A stretch of DNA of 5,099 nt from Limnohabitans sp. (GTDB lineage: Bacteria > Pseudomonadota > Gammaproteobacteria > Burkholderiales > Burkholderiaceae_C). The notes under the pieces are model-generated. The model saw only the letters and a program-made list of their open reading frames with translations, ran no database searches and was not told where the DNA came from. Of this stretch, positions 1 to 5,099 are shown one piece after another (the stretch's first letter is position 1; the number at the start of each line of letters is the position of its first letter). The translations under genes were made by a program, and so were the position numbers. The DNA lies in contig JACDQO010000148.1 of NCBI GenBank assembly GCA_015657605.1, positions 1 through 5,099 of the forward strand. Reading direction: 5' to 3'.

Positions 1-525
1 AAAAAGCCGATCAACAGCGTCGCCGACTTGAAGGGCATCAAGTGGCGTGCCTACAGCCCCACCACCGCCAGGATCGCAGAACTGATCGGCGCCCAGCCTG
101 TGACGGTTCAAGCGGCCGAATTCTCGCAGGCCTTGGCCACAGGCGTGGTCGAGTCGACCATGACATCGGGCGCCACGGGCGTGGACAGCAAACTGTTCGA
201 GCACCTCAAGTTCTACTACGACGTCCAGGCTTGGCTGCCCAAGAACGCAGTGATACGCCAACAAAAAGCCTTTGACACGCTGGACAAACCCACCCAGGAC
301 GCTTTGATCAAAGCCGCTGCTGCGGCCGAGACTCGGGGCTGGGCCGAATCACGCAAGGTCAACACCACCACACTGGAAACCCTCAAAGCCAATGGCATGA
401 CCGTGACCCCACCTTCGGCGCAACTCAAAGCCGACATGAAAAAAGTGGGCGACACCATCATGAAAGAGTGGCTTGAGAAGTCCGGTGCCGAAGGCAAAGC
501 CATCGTTGACGCTTTCAACCGCTGA
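1..525 (+). CDS. dctP: TRAP transporter solute-binding protein DctP, C-terminal part (5' truncated by window edge)
   Basis: This is the periplasmic binding subunit of a tripartite ATP-independent periplasmic (TRAP) transporter. It captures the substrate, usually an organic acid, and delivers it to the DctQ/DctM membrane complex. The frame is open from base 1, so the real start and signal peptide lie to the left; 174 codons are visible, roughly half of a usual 320-340 residue protein. The stretch DLKGIKWRAYS (codons 9-19) matches the family pattern 'LKGxKxR', whose arginine (here codon 16, bases 46-48) normally salt-bridges the substrate carboxylate. EFSQALATGVVES further on matches the conserved 'E-hydrophobic-x-ALxxGxVDG' segment. 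The remainder is a charged helical C-terminus typical of DctP. The stop lies four bases before dctQ, so the genes are an operon. The substrate cannot be told from this half. Family call is firm; subfamily is not. Confidence 0.9.
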   Translation, partial: KKPINSVADLKGIKWRAYSPTTARIAELIGAQPVTVQAAEFSQALATGVVESTMTSGATGVDSKLFEHLKFYYDVQAWLPKNAVIRQQKAFDTLDKPTQDALIKAAAAAETRGWAESRKVNTTTLETLKANGMTVTPPSAQLKADMKKVGDTIMKEWLEKSGAEGKAIVDAFNR

Positions 526-529
526 CCGC

Positions 530-1051
530 ATGCGCAAACTGCTCAACGCCATTTATGACAGCAGCGCCGCGTTGGCGGCGCTGTGCATGTGCGGCCTGCT
601 GTTCATGGTGCTGCTGTCCGTCTTGAGTCGGCAGTTCCATGTCCATGTGCCCGGCACCGATGCCTATGCCGGTTACCTCATGGCCGGGGCCGGATTTTTG
701 GCGTTGGCCCACACCTTGAAGCGCGGCGAACACATCCGCGTCACCTTGGTGCTGAGCATGTTCAAAGGCACTGCCCGCCGGGGCTTAGAAATTTTCAGTC
801 TCGTGCTGGCCAGCCTGCTGGCCGTTCTGTTTGCTTTTTACAGTTGCCGCCTGGTTTGGCAGTCCATTGAGTTTCATGACATCTCTACGGGCAATGACGC
901 CACACCTTTGTGGATTCCGCAGCTGGTCATGGCGCTGGGCACCGTGATTTTGCTCTGGCCTTGTCGACGAATTGGTGCTCGAAATCCAAGGTCGCCGCTG
1001 CGCCACCGACAGCGGCGAGATGCTGCGCAACGAATGACCCGCCATGAATGA
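530..1051 (+). CDS. dctQ: TRAP transporter small permease DctQ, with apparent frameshift near its C-terminus
   Basis: This is the small four-helix inner-membrane subunit of the TRAP transporter, which packs against DctM. I start it at the ATG at 530, four bases after the dctP stop. An in-frame upstream start at 473 would add 19 non-hydrophobic residues inside dctP. Hydrophobic segments lie at about residues 12-33, 46-63, 86-106 and 130-143. The family motif GEHIRV sits at residues 66-71 and PLWIPQL at 126-132. After LLW (residues 141-143) the frame as read turns into an arginine-rich tail, CRRIGARNPRSPLRHRQRR, and stops at 1049-1051, overlapping dctM by 8 bases. The neighbouring frame from 963 reads VDELVLEIQGRR and ends MLRNE with a stop at 1035-1037, which looks like a normal DctQ end and leaves a 6-base gap to dctM. 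A small indel at about 957-965 is therefore likely. The family call is secure; the C-terminus as read is probably wrong. Confidence 0.88.
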   Translation: MRKLLNAIYDSSAALAALCMCGLLFMVLLSVLSRQFHVHVPGTDAYAGYLMAGAGFLALAHTLKRGEHIRVTLVLSMFKGTARRGLEIFSLVLASLLAVLFAFYSCRLVWQSIEFHDISTGNDATPLWIPQLVMALGTVILLWPCRRIGARNPRSPLRHRQRRDAAQRMTRHE

Positions 1052-2345
1052 CATGATGATCACAGGGCTCTTGGTCCTGACGCTGTTTTTGATTTTGGGC
1101 AGTGGCGTGTGGATTGGTCTCACGCTGTCTGGCGTGGCATGGGTGGGCATGCAATTGTTTTCCGCCAGACCCGCGGGTGACGCCATGGCGATGACCATCT
1201 GGGGCTCCGCTTCGAGCTGGACACTGACGGCATTGCCCCTGTTCATCTGGATGGGCGAAATTTTGTTTCGCACGCGTCTGAGCCAAGACATGTTCAAGGG
1301 CCTGGCGCCATGGATGCAGGCCCTGCCTGGGCGCTTGCTGCACACCAATGTGGTGGGCTGTGCCATCTTTGCGGCTGTTTCAGGGTCGAGTGCAGCCACC
1401 TGCGCCACGATCGGCAAAATGACTTTGCCAGAGCTGCAAAGACGCGGCTACCCCGAGAACATGGTGATCGGCACTTTGTCGGGCTCGGGCACGCTGGGCC
1501 TGCTCATCCCGCCGTCCATCATCATGATCGTTTATGGCGTAGCGGCCGATGTGTCCATTGCCCAGCTTTTCATTGCTGGGGTCTTGCCCGGCTTGCTGCT
1601 GGCCGGGCTGTTTTCGGGCTATATCATTTTTTGGTCCCTGCGCCACCCGGATCAAATTCCACCCCGTGACGCGCCGATGAGTTTCATGCAAAAGCTGGAG
1701 GCCTCCAGCAGCCTGATCCCGGTCGTCTTGCTGATTGCAGCGGTCTTGGGCTCGATTTACACCGGCTTTGCCACGGCCACCGAAGCGGCCGCAGTGGGCG
1801 TGGTGGGCTCTTTGGCCTTGTCGGCAATGCAAGGCACCATGAGTTGGTCGGTGTTCAAACAGGCCTTGATGGGGGCCACACGCCTTTACTGCATGATCGC
1901 TCTGATCTTGGCAGGCGCGGCGTTTTTGACCTTGTCCATGGGCTACATCGGCCTGCCGCGCCACTTGGCCGAATGGATTGGAAGCCTGGGCCTCAGCCCC
2001 TTCGCGCTCATCATGGCCTTGATGGTGTTTTTCATCCTCTTGGGTTGCTTTCTGGACGGCATCTCGATGGTGGTGCTGACCATGGGCGTGCTCATGCCCA
2101 CCGTGCAAAAAGCGGGCATCGACCCGGTCTGGTTTGGCATCTTTGTGGTGTTCGTGGTCGAGATGGCGCAAATCACGCCACCGGTGGGCTTCAACCTGTT
2201 TGTGCTGCAGGGCATGACGGGCAAGCAACTGCCCTACATCGCACGCGTGTCCATGCCCATGTTTTTCCTGATGGTCGGCGCGGTGTTGCTGATTTACTTT
2301 GTGCCCGGCATCGTGACCTGGCTGCCCACCCAGATGAAACTCTGA
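1044..2345 (+). CDS. dctM: TRAP transporter large permease DctM
   Basis: This is the large, multi-helix (usually 11-12) inner-membrane subunit that forms the sodium-coupled translocation path of a TRAP transporter. The 433 residues match the usual length of the family. Conserved-looking blocks include GSSAATCATIG (114-124), GTLGLLIPPSIIM (149-161), TGFATATEAAAVG (240-252), GCFLDGISM (334-342) and ITPPVGFNLFV (377-387), all characteristic of DctM and the wider ion-transporter fold. Alternating hydrophobic segments cover nearly the whole length. The ATG at 1044 has no strong Shine-Dalgarno sequence. It sits 6 bases after the probable true end of dctQ, or inside its end as read, so initiation is probably by translational coupling. 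The gene ends 29 bases before a strong terminator hairpin and closes the operon. No defect is visible. Confidence 0.95.
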   Translation: MNDMMITGLLVLTLFLILGSGVWIGLTLSGVAWVGMQLFSARPAGDAMAMTIWGSASSWTLTALPLFIWMGEILFRTRLSQDMFKGLAPWMQALPGRLLHTNVVGCAIFAAVSGSSAATCATIGKMTLPELQRRGYPENMVIGTLSGSGTLGLLIPPSIIMIVYGVAADVSIAQLFIAGVLPGLLLAGLFSGYIIFWSLRHPDQIPPRDAPMSFMQKLEASSSLIPVVLLIAAVLGSIYTGFATATEAAAVGVVGSLALSAMQGTMSWSVFKQALMGATRLYCMIALILAGAAFLTLSMGYIGLPRHLAEWIGSLGLSPFALIMALMVFFILLGCFLDGISMVVLTMGVLMPTVQKAGIDPVWFGIFVVFVVEMAQITPPVGFNLFVLQGMTGKQLPYIARVSMPMFFLMVGAVLLIYFVPGIVTWLPTQMKL

Positions 2346-2367
2346 GCTTCAAGGTCGGCTCATCCCC

Positions 2368-2373
2368 TATGAT
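2368..2373 (+). promoter_or_regulatory. Possible -10 element for rdgC
   Basis: TATGAT matches the sigma-70 -10 consensus at five of six positions. It lies between dctM and rdgC, where a new promoter is needed because a terminator intervenes. The predicted start, about 2380, falls inside the terminator stem, so transcripts from here would lack the left arm and could not form that hairpin. No good -35 box is visible 16-18 bases upstream, so the call is weak. Confidence 0.3.
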
Positions 2374-2374
2374 T

Positions 2375-2407
2375 CAACCCGTCCCCAAAGGACGGGTTGT
2401 TCATTTG
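2375..2407 (+). terminator. Rho-independent terminator of the dctPQM operon
   Basis: A perfect 10-base-pair inverted repeat, CAACCCGTCC (2375-2384) with GGACGGGTTG (2390-2399), encloses the 5-base loop CCAAA. It is followed by TTCATTT, a moderately T-rich tail. It begins 29 bases after the dctM stop and precedes rdgC, the expected place to end the TRAP mRNA. The opposite strand lacks a T run, so it should act mainly on + strand transcripts. The tail is interrupted, so termination may be partial. Confidence 0.8.
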
Positions 2408-2413
2408 GGCAGT

Positions 2414-2418
2414 AAGGA
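2414..2418 (+). promoter_or_regulatory. Shine-Dalgarno site deciding the rdgC start
   Basis: AAGGA ends 6 bases before the GTG at 2425, an ideal distance. It directly abuts the TTG at 2419, which is therefore too close to use, so GTG 2425 is chosen. Confidence 0.75.
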
Positions 2419-2424
2419 TTGTTT

Positions 2425-3363
2425 GTGTTCAAAAATGTGATGGTTTACCGCATCGGCGAGGGCTTTGCGCCCTCCTTGGCCGATGTGCAGGCGGCCCTGG
2501 AGCCGATGCAGTTTGTAGAGTGTGGCGCCAGCCAAGACAAATCGATCGGCTGGGTGCCTCCACGAGGCGAAGCCCATGGGCCGTTGGTCGAGTCGGTGGG
2601 TGGGCAATGGATCATGAAGCTCATGATCGAATCCAAGGCGGTGCCCGGCAACGTGGTGCGCCGCAAGGTGGACGAACGCATCGCCGAAATCGAAGCCGCC
2701 ACCGGCCGCAAACCCGGCAAAAAAGAAAAACGCGAGCTGATGGACGACGTGCTGCTGTCGCTGCTGCCGCAGGCCTTTGCGCGCCAGGCCACCGTGCTGG
2801 TGTGGATGGACCTGGAAAACCGCCGCTTGGTGCTCAATGCGGGCAGCCAAGGCAAGGCCGACGAAGTCATGTCCGCGCTCATGAATGTCATGGGCGGCTT
2901 GTCGGTGTCGCTGATCCAGACCGTGACCTCTCCACAAGCGGCCATGACGCAATGGCTGCTGGCGCCCACATCCGACGAATGGCCAGCAGACCTCACGGTG
3001 GAGCGCGAAACCGTGCTCAAGTCCACCGGTGAAGACGCCGCCAGCGTGCGCTTTACCCGCCACCATCTGGCCAACGACGATGTGCGCAAGCATGTCATGG
3101 AAGGCAAACTGCCCACGCAATTGGCGCTCAGCTGGGACGGCCGCGTGGCCTTTGTGCTGACCGAGACCCTGCAGCTGAAAAAAGTGCAATACCTCGACGG
3201 CGTGATGGACGAATCGGGCACGGACAAAAATGAAGACCGCTTTGACGCCGACGTGGCCTTGTCTACCGGCTTGCTCGGGCCGCTGATCGACAGCCTGATC
3301 GAAGCCCTGGGCGGTGAGATGCAACTGGGTACAGCGGCTGCCGACGAAGACCCGCCGTTTTAA
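2425..3363 (+). CDS. rdgC: Recombination-associated protein RdgC
   Basis: RdgC is a non-sequence-specific double-stranded DNA-binding protein. It forms a ring-shaped dimer around DNA, associates with the nucleoid and restrains RecA-mediated recombination. From the GTG start the protein has 312 residues, close to the 303 of the E. coli protein. It opens FKNVMVYRI, matching FKNLMVYR in E. coli. Other shared blocks are GWVPP (residues 42-46), LLSLLPQAFAR (110-120), RFDADVALSTG (272-282) and LIEALGGE near the end (291-298), followed by a variable acidic tail. The lysine-rich stretch GRKPGKKEKRE (94-104) precedes a helix, as in the family. crcB follows after 33 bases and probably shares the transcript. 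Upstream lie a terminator and a weak -10 element. Family call from remembered motifs is very secure; the functional role is taken from E. coli and Neisseria work. Confidence 0.95.
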   Translation: MFKNVMVYRIGEGFAPSLADVQAALEPMQFVECGASQDKSIGWVPPRGEAHGPLVESVGGQWIMKLMIESKAVPGNVVRRKVDERIAEIEAATGRKPGKKEKRELMDDVLLSLLPQAFARQATVLVWMDLENRRLVLNAGSQGKADEVMSALMNVMGGLSVSLIQTVTSPQAAMTQWLLAPTSDEWPADLTVERETVLKSTGEDAASVRFTRHHLANDDVRKHVMEGKLPTQLALSWDGRVAFVLTETLQLKKVQYLDGVMDESGTDKNEDRFDADVALSTGLLGPLIDSLIEALGGEMQLGTAAADEDPPF

Positions 3364-3382
3364 AACCGGTCATCCGAAACCG

Positions 3383-3388
3383 AAAGGA
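3383..3388 (+). promoter_or_regulatory. Shine-Dalgarno site of crcB
   Basis: AAAGGA ends 8 bases before the ATG at 3397. A second ATG at 3392 is only 3 bases away and in another frame, so the spacing favours 3397. Confidence 0.65.
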
Positions 3389-3396
3389 CCCATGCC

Positions 3397-3786
3397 ATGC
3401 TCACGGTGATCGCGATTTGCTTGGGTGCTTGTGTGGGTGCGCTCTCGCGCTGGCAGCTGGGCCTGTGGCTCAACCCAGCCAGCGCCAGCGCCGGGCTCAT
3501 GCCTTGGGGCACCTTGGCCGCCAACCTGATCGGCGGTTATCTGGTGGGCGTGTGTGTGGGCGTGTTCCAGCAACTGCCCGAACTCGACCCGGTTTGGCGC
3601 TTGGCCTTGGTCACAGGCTTTCTGGGGGCACTGACCACGTTCTCCAGCTTCTCGGCCGAAGTCGTGGCCATGCTGCAACAAGGCCGCTTGGCGCTGGCGG
3701 CAGGCACCGCCAGCTTGCACTTGTTGGGCTCCCTGGCCCTCACGTTGCTGGGACTCAAAACCGTGGGTCTGCTCTGGGCGCGGTGA
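3397..3786 (+). CDS. crcB: Fluoride channel CrcB/FluC
   Basis: FluC (CrcB) is a small inner-membrane fluoride-selective channel that works as a dual-topology homodimer and lets toxic cytoplasmic fluoride leak out. The 129 residues form four hydrophobic segments, at about 1-22, 33-57, 67-93 and 98-127. Family signatures are clear: GALSRW (14-19), GTLAANLIGGYLVG (38-51) and TGFLGALTTFSSFSAE (73-88). Asn43 and the pair Phe82 and Phe85 fall at the same numbers as the fluoride-coordinating residues of the Bordetella pertussis channel. A single gene of this length fits the homodimer type, not the paired two-gene type. It follows rdgC by 33 bases with its own Shine-Dalgarno site. The gap is too short for a fluoride riboswitch, so fluoride control at this point is not evident. 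Confidence 0.95.
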   Translation: MLTVIAICLGACVGALSRWQLGLWLNPASASAGLMPWGTLAANLIGGYLVGVCVGVFQQLPELDPVWRLALVTGFLGALTTFSSFSAEVVAMLQQGRLALAAGTASLHLLGSLALTLLGLKTVGLLWAR

Positions 3787-3790
3787 TCCG

Positions 3791-3829
3791 AAAAACCCTC
3801 ATTCGTGTGGAACAGGTTGGAGGGCTTTT
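3791..3829 (+). terminator. Possible terminator after crcB (bidirectional shape)
   Basis: AAAAACCCTC (3791-3800) can pair with GAGGGCTTTT (3820-3829): five pairs of CCCTC/GAGGG, one A·C mismatch, then four A-T pairs ending in a T run. It starts 5 bases after the crcB stop. The loop is long (19 bases) and the + strand T run is only four. On the minus strand the same repeat ends in five T, so it could act both ways. Confidence 0.45.
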
Positions 3830-3850
3830 AGCCTCCGTGCTTGAAACCTG
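3813..3850 (+). repeat. Nested inverted repeat overlapping the crcB terminator
   Basis: CAGGTT (3813-3818) pairs with AACCTG (3845-3850). Stacked directly inside it, GGAGG (3819-3823) pairs with CCTCC (3832-3836), and C3825 with G3831 after a bulged G, leaving loop TTTTA. The right side has an 8-base bulge. The GGAGG arm is also needed for the terminator-like hairpin that starts at 3791, so the two folds exclude each other. Confidence 0.4.
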
Positions 3851-3966
3851 AGATCCAAGCGCACATCTGCTTGGGAAATGTGAGGCGGGTGAGCGGCGAC
3901 CTTGCCAAACAGCCTCTTTCCAGAAGGCCTATTCATTTTGGTCTGAATCGAACGGGCCACCTCTGG

Positions 3967-3975
3967 TGATAGCAT
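3967..3975 (+). promoter_or_regulatory. Possible extended -10 promoter for the antiporter gene
   Basis: TG-A-TAGCAT has the extended -10 layout (TG, one base, then a hexamer matching TATAAT at four of six, including the key A2 and T6). Transcription would start near 3982, just before the first hairpin of the structured leader. No convincing -35 box is visible, which extended -10 promoters can tolerate. Positional fit is the main support. Confidence 0.35.
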
Positions 3976-3981
3976 ATTTGC

Positions 3982-4068
3982 GGGTGCTGCATGGATGTTC
4001 ATGCATCAGGTTGGGTGAAGGTCGGGCCGCCTCACCGCACGGCTTCGGCCGTTGGAGTCCTCCCGATG
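3982..4068 (+). ncRNA. Candidate structured cis-regulatory leader (riboswitch-like) of the antiporter gene
   Basis: Three hairpins follow one another. A: GT-C-TGCATG (3985-3993) with CATGCA-T-CA (4000-4008), loop GATGTT, one internal C·T mismatch. B: GGTGA (4014-4018) with TCACC (4032-4036), a bulged A, then GG/CC (4020-4021 with 4030-4031). C: ACGGC (4039-4043) with GCCGT (4048-4052) closed by a TTCG tetraloop. The loop of B contains TCGGG (4022-4026), which is exactly complementary to CCCGA (4062-4066), the bases running into the start codon, giving a possible pseudoknot. The Shine-Dalgarno GGAG (4054-4057) lies between hairpin C and that strand, so the fold could gate translation. A competing pairing exists, GGCCG (4025-4029) with CGGCC (4046-4050). 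Context before a cation antiporter resembles the nhaA-I/Li+ riboswitch class; that assignment comes from memory of the class and is not verified. Confidence 0.55.
4054..4057 (+). promoter_or_regulatory. Shine-Dalgarno site of the antiporter gene
   Basis: GGAG ends 8 bases before the ATG at 4066. It supports that start over the in-frame ATG at 3991, and it sits inside the structured leader, so its accessibility may be regulated. Confidence 0.6.
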
Positions 4069-5099
4069 AACCACCCATTCCTGCCCTGGATTGCTGCAGC
4101 CATTTTCGCCTTGGCTGTTCTACACACTTTCAGCACCAAATACTTTGAACACCTGGCCCACAAGCAGCCGCGCCATGCCGGCGTATGGCATCTCTTGGGC
4201 GAGGTCGAAGTGGTGTTTGGCCTGTGGGCCATGGTGCTGGCCATCGCCCTGCTCACCTTAGCGGGCAAGGCGCCCACCCTCGAATACCTCGAATCTCGGA
4301 ACTTCACTGAACCGCTTTTTGTGTTTGCCATCATGGTGGTGGCAGGCACACGGTCCATCCTGCAGGTCTGCGGCCTGATCGTGCAGCAAATCGCACGCAT
4401 AACGCCATGGCCCAAAGCGATGGTCAACTATTTTCTTTTGTTGTCGGTGGTGCCCTTGCTGGGCTCCTTGATCACCGAGCCAGCAGCCATGACATTGGCC
4501 GCACTGATGCTGCGTGACTCGGTGTTCTCTGCCAGGGTCAGCGAAAAACTGAAGTACGCCACGCTGGGCGTTCTGTTTGTCAACATCTCGATTGGCGGGA
4601 CGCTGACCCCCTTTGCCGCCCCGCCTGTGCTGATGGTGGCGGCCACTTGGCAATGGGACTTGGCCTTCATGCTCCAGACCTCGGCTGGAAAGCGGCTGTG
4701 GCCGTGTTCGTCAATGCAACCATGGTGACACTGTTGGTGCGGCGTGAACTGTTGGGCTTGGGTGAGCCCACGGCTGCGCGCATGACAGTGCCCCCCGTCG
4801 TGGTGGCCGTTCATTTGGCCTTTCTCCTGGGCATTGTGCTGTTTGCCCATCATCCAGTGGTGTTCATGGGTCTGCTTTTGTTCTTCATTGGCTACGCATC
4901 GGCCTATGCCGCGCACCAGGACCGTTTGATTCTTCGCGAGGCTTTGCTGGTCGCATTCTTCCTCGCCGGCTTGGTGGTTCTGGGAGGGCAGCAGTCGTGG
5001 TGGCTTCAGCCTCTGCTGATGGGCCTCAGCGCCGATGCCGTTTTTTACGGGGCCACCGCATTGACGGCCATCACCGACAATGCCGCGCTGACCTACCTG
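4066..5099 (+). CDS. Putative Na+/H+ antiporter (Na_H_antiport_3-like), 3' partial, with apparent one-base deletion near 4680
   Basis: This is a multi-pass inner-membrane protein that resembles the putative Na+/H+ antiporter family of Proteobacteria, expected to exchange cytoplasmic cations for protons. The first 205 codons run in one frame. They include GEVEVVFGLWAMV (45-57), ITEPAAMTLAALMLRDSVF (136-154) and NISIGGTLTPFAAPPVLMVA (173-192), blocks reminiscent of NhaD and the ion-transporter superfamily. After LQT (ending at 4680) that frame stops at 4726-4728. The adjacent frame, from 4683, continues GWKAAVAVFVNATM and stays open for 139 codons to the window edge, with more membrane segments and ITDNAALTYL at the end. 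Restoring one T after 4680 joins them as LQTFGWKAAV. About 345 residues are visible; the 3' end lies outside. The start at 4066 follows GGAG with good spacing. The family name is from memory, and the ion specificity is inferred. Confidence 0.75.

Noticed and set aside
473..529. Upstream start for dctQ inside dctP
   Set aside because: The extra 19 residues are unlike a DctQ N-terminus, and MRKLLNAIYD from the ATG at 530 is a typical one.
953..970. Programmed frameshift in dctQ
   Set aside because: No slippery heptamer, rare-codon pause or downstream stimulatory structure stands out, and DctQ is not known to use one. A sequence error or mutation is simpler.
1380..3324. Long minus-strand ORFs opposite dctM and rdgC
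   Set aside because: They are rich in His, Gln, Arg and Ala, the usual mirror of GC-rich coding DNA, and lie over well-recognised genes on the other strand.
3364..3396. Fluoride riboswitch before crcB
   Set aside because: Only 33 bases separate rdgC and crcB, which is too short for the motif, and no matching fold is present.
3799..4002. A 67-codon minus-strand ORF in the gap after crcB
   Set aside because: It resembles no family I recognise, and its ATG lies in the palindromic TGCATG/CATGCA hairpin of the proposed leader. I see no clear ribosome binding site for it. Its end falls in the terminator-like repeat. Kept only as a remote possibility of a small hypothetical protein.
3991..4065. 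Upstream in-frame start (ATG 3991) for the antiporter
   Set aside because: It would add 25 non-hydrophobic residues encoded by the hairpin-rich leader. The ATG at 4066 has GGAG at the right distance and is followed at once by a normal membrane N-terminus.
1..5099. Mobile element, CRISPR array, phage or defence system
   Set aside because: There is no transposase, integrase, direct-repeat array, tRNA or atypical composition. All the main genes are recognisable housekeeping or transport functions.

Overview
The window reads as ordinary chromosome of a GC-rich Burkholderiales betaproteobacterium, most likely Comamonadaceae (Limnohabitans/Rhodoferax-like). This rests on the style of the TRAP-transporter operon, on an RdgC with a CrcB next to it, and on high G/C at third codon positions. 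The genus is inferred, not demonstrated. All genes I can support lie on the + strand.

Region 1 (1-2345) is the distal part of a tripartite TRAP transporter operon: the C-terminal half of a periplasmic solute-binding protein (dctP, cut by the window edge), the small membrane subunit (dctQ) and the large membrane subunit (dctM). They are packed with gaps of a few bases and probably share one mRNA, which ends at a strong hairpin terminator at about 2375-2407. DctQ appears to lose its reading frame near 957-965. The conserved-looking C-terminus continues in the neighbouring frame and ends at 1035-1037, just before dctM.

Region 2 (2408-3850) holds rdgC (recombination-associated, DNA-binding nucleoid protein, GTG start) and crcB/fluC (fluoride channel). 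They are 33 bases apart, each with its own Shine-Dalgarno sequence, and are followed by inverted repeats that can form a terminator-like hairpin.

Region 3 (3787-5099) starts with 279 bases without a convincing gene. The last 90 or so bases before the next start codon look like a structured cis-regulatory leader: three hairpins plus a possible pseudoknot that pairs a hairpin loop with the bases running into the ATG. It precedes a multi-pass membrane protein resembling the putative Na+/H+ antiporter family (Na_H_antiport_3 type), which runs off the right edge. A structured leader before a cation antiporter recalls the Li+/Na+-responsive leader RNAs known upstream of nhaA-type genes. This is the most interesting object in the window. 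The antiporter frame is also broken, by an apparent one-base deletion near 4680.

Two conserved genes broken by tiny indels within 4 kb, both explainable as shortened homopolymers, suggest assembly or sequencing errors rather than two real pseudogenes. I saw no mobile element, CRISPR array, tRNA or rRNA.
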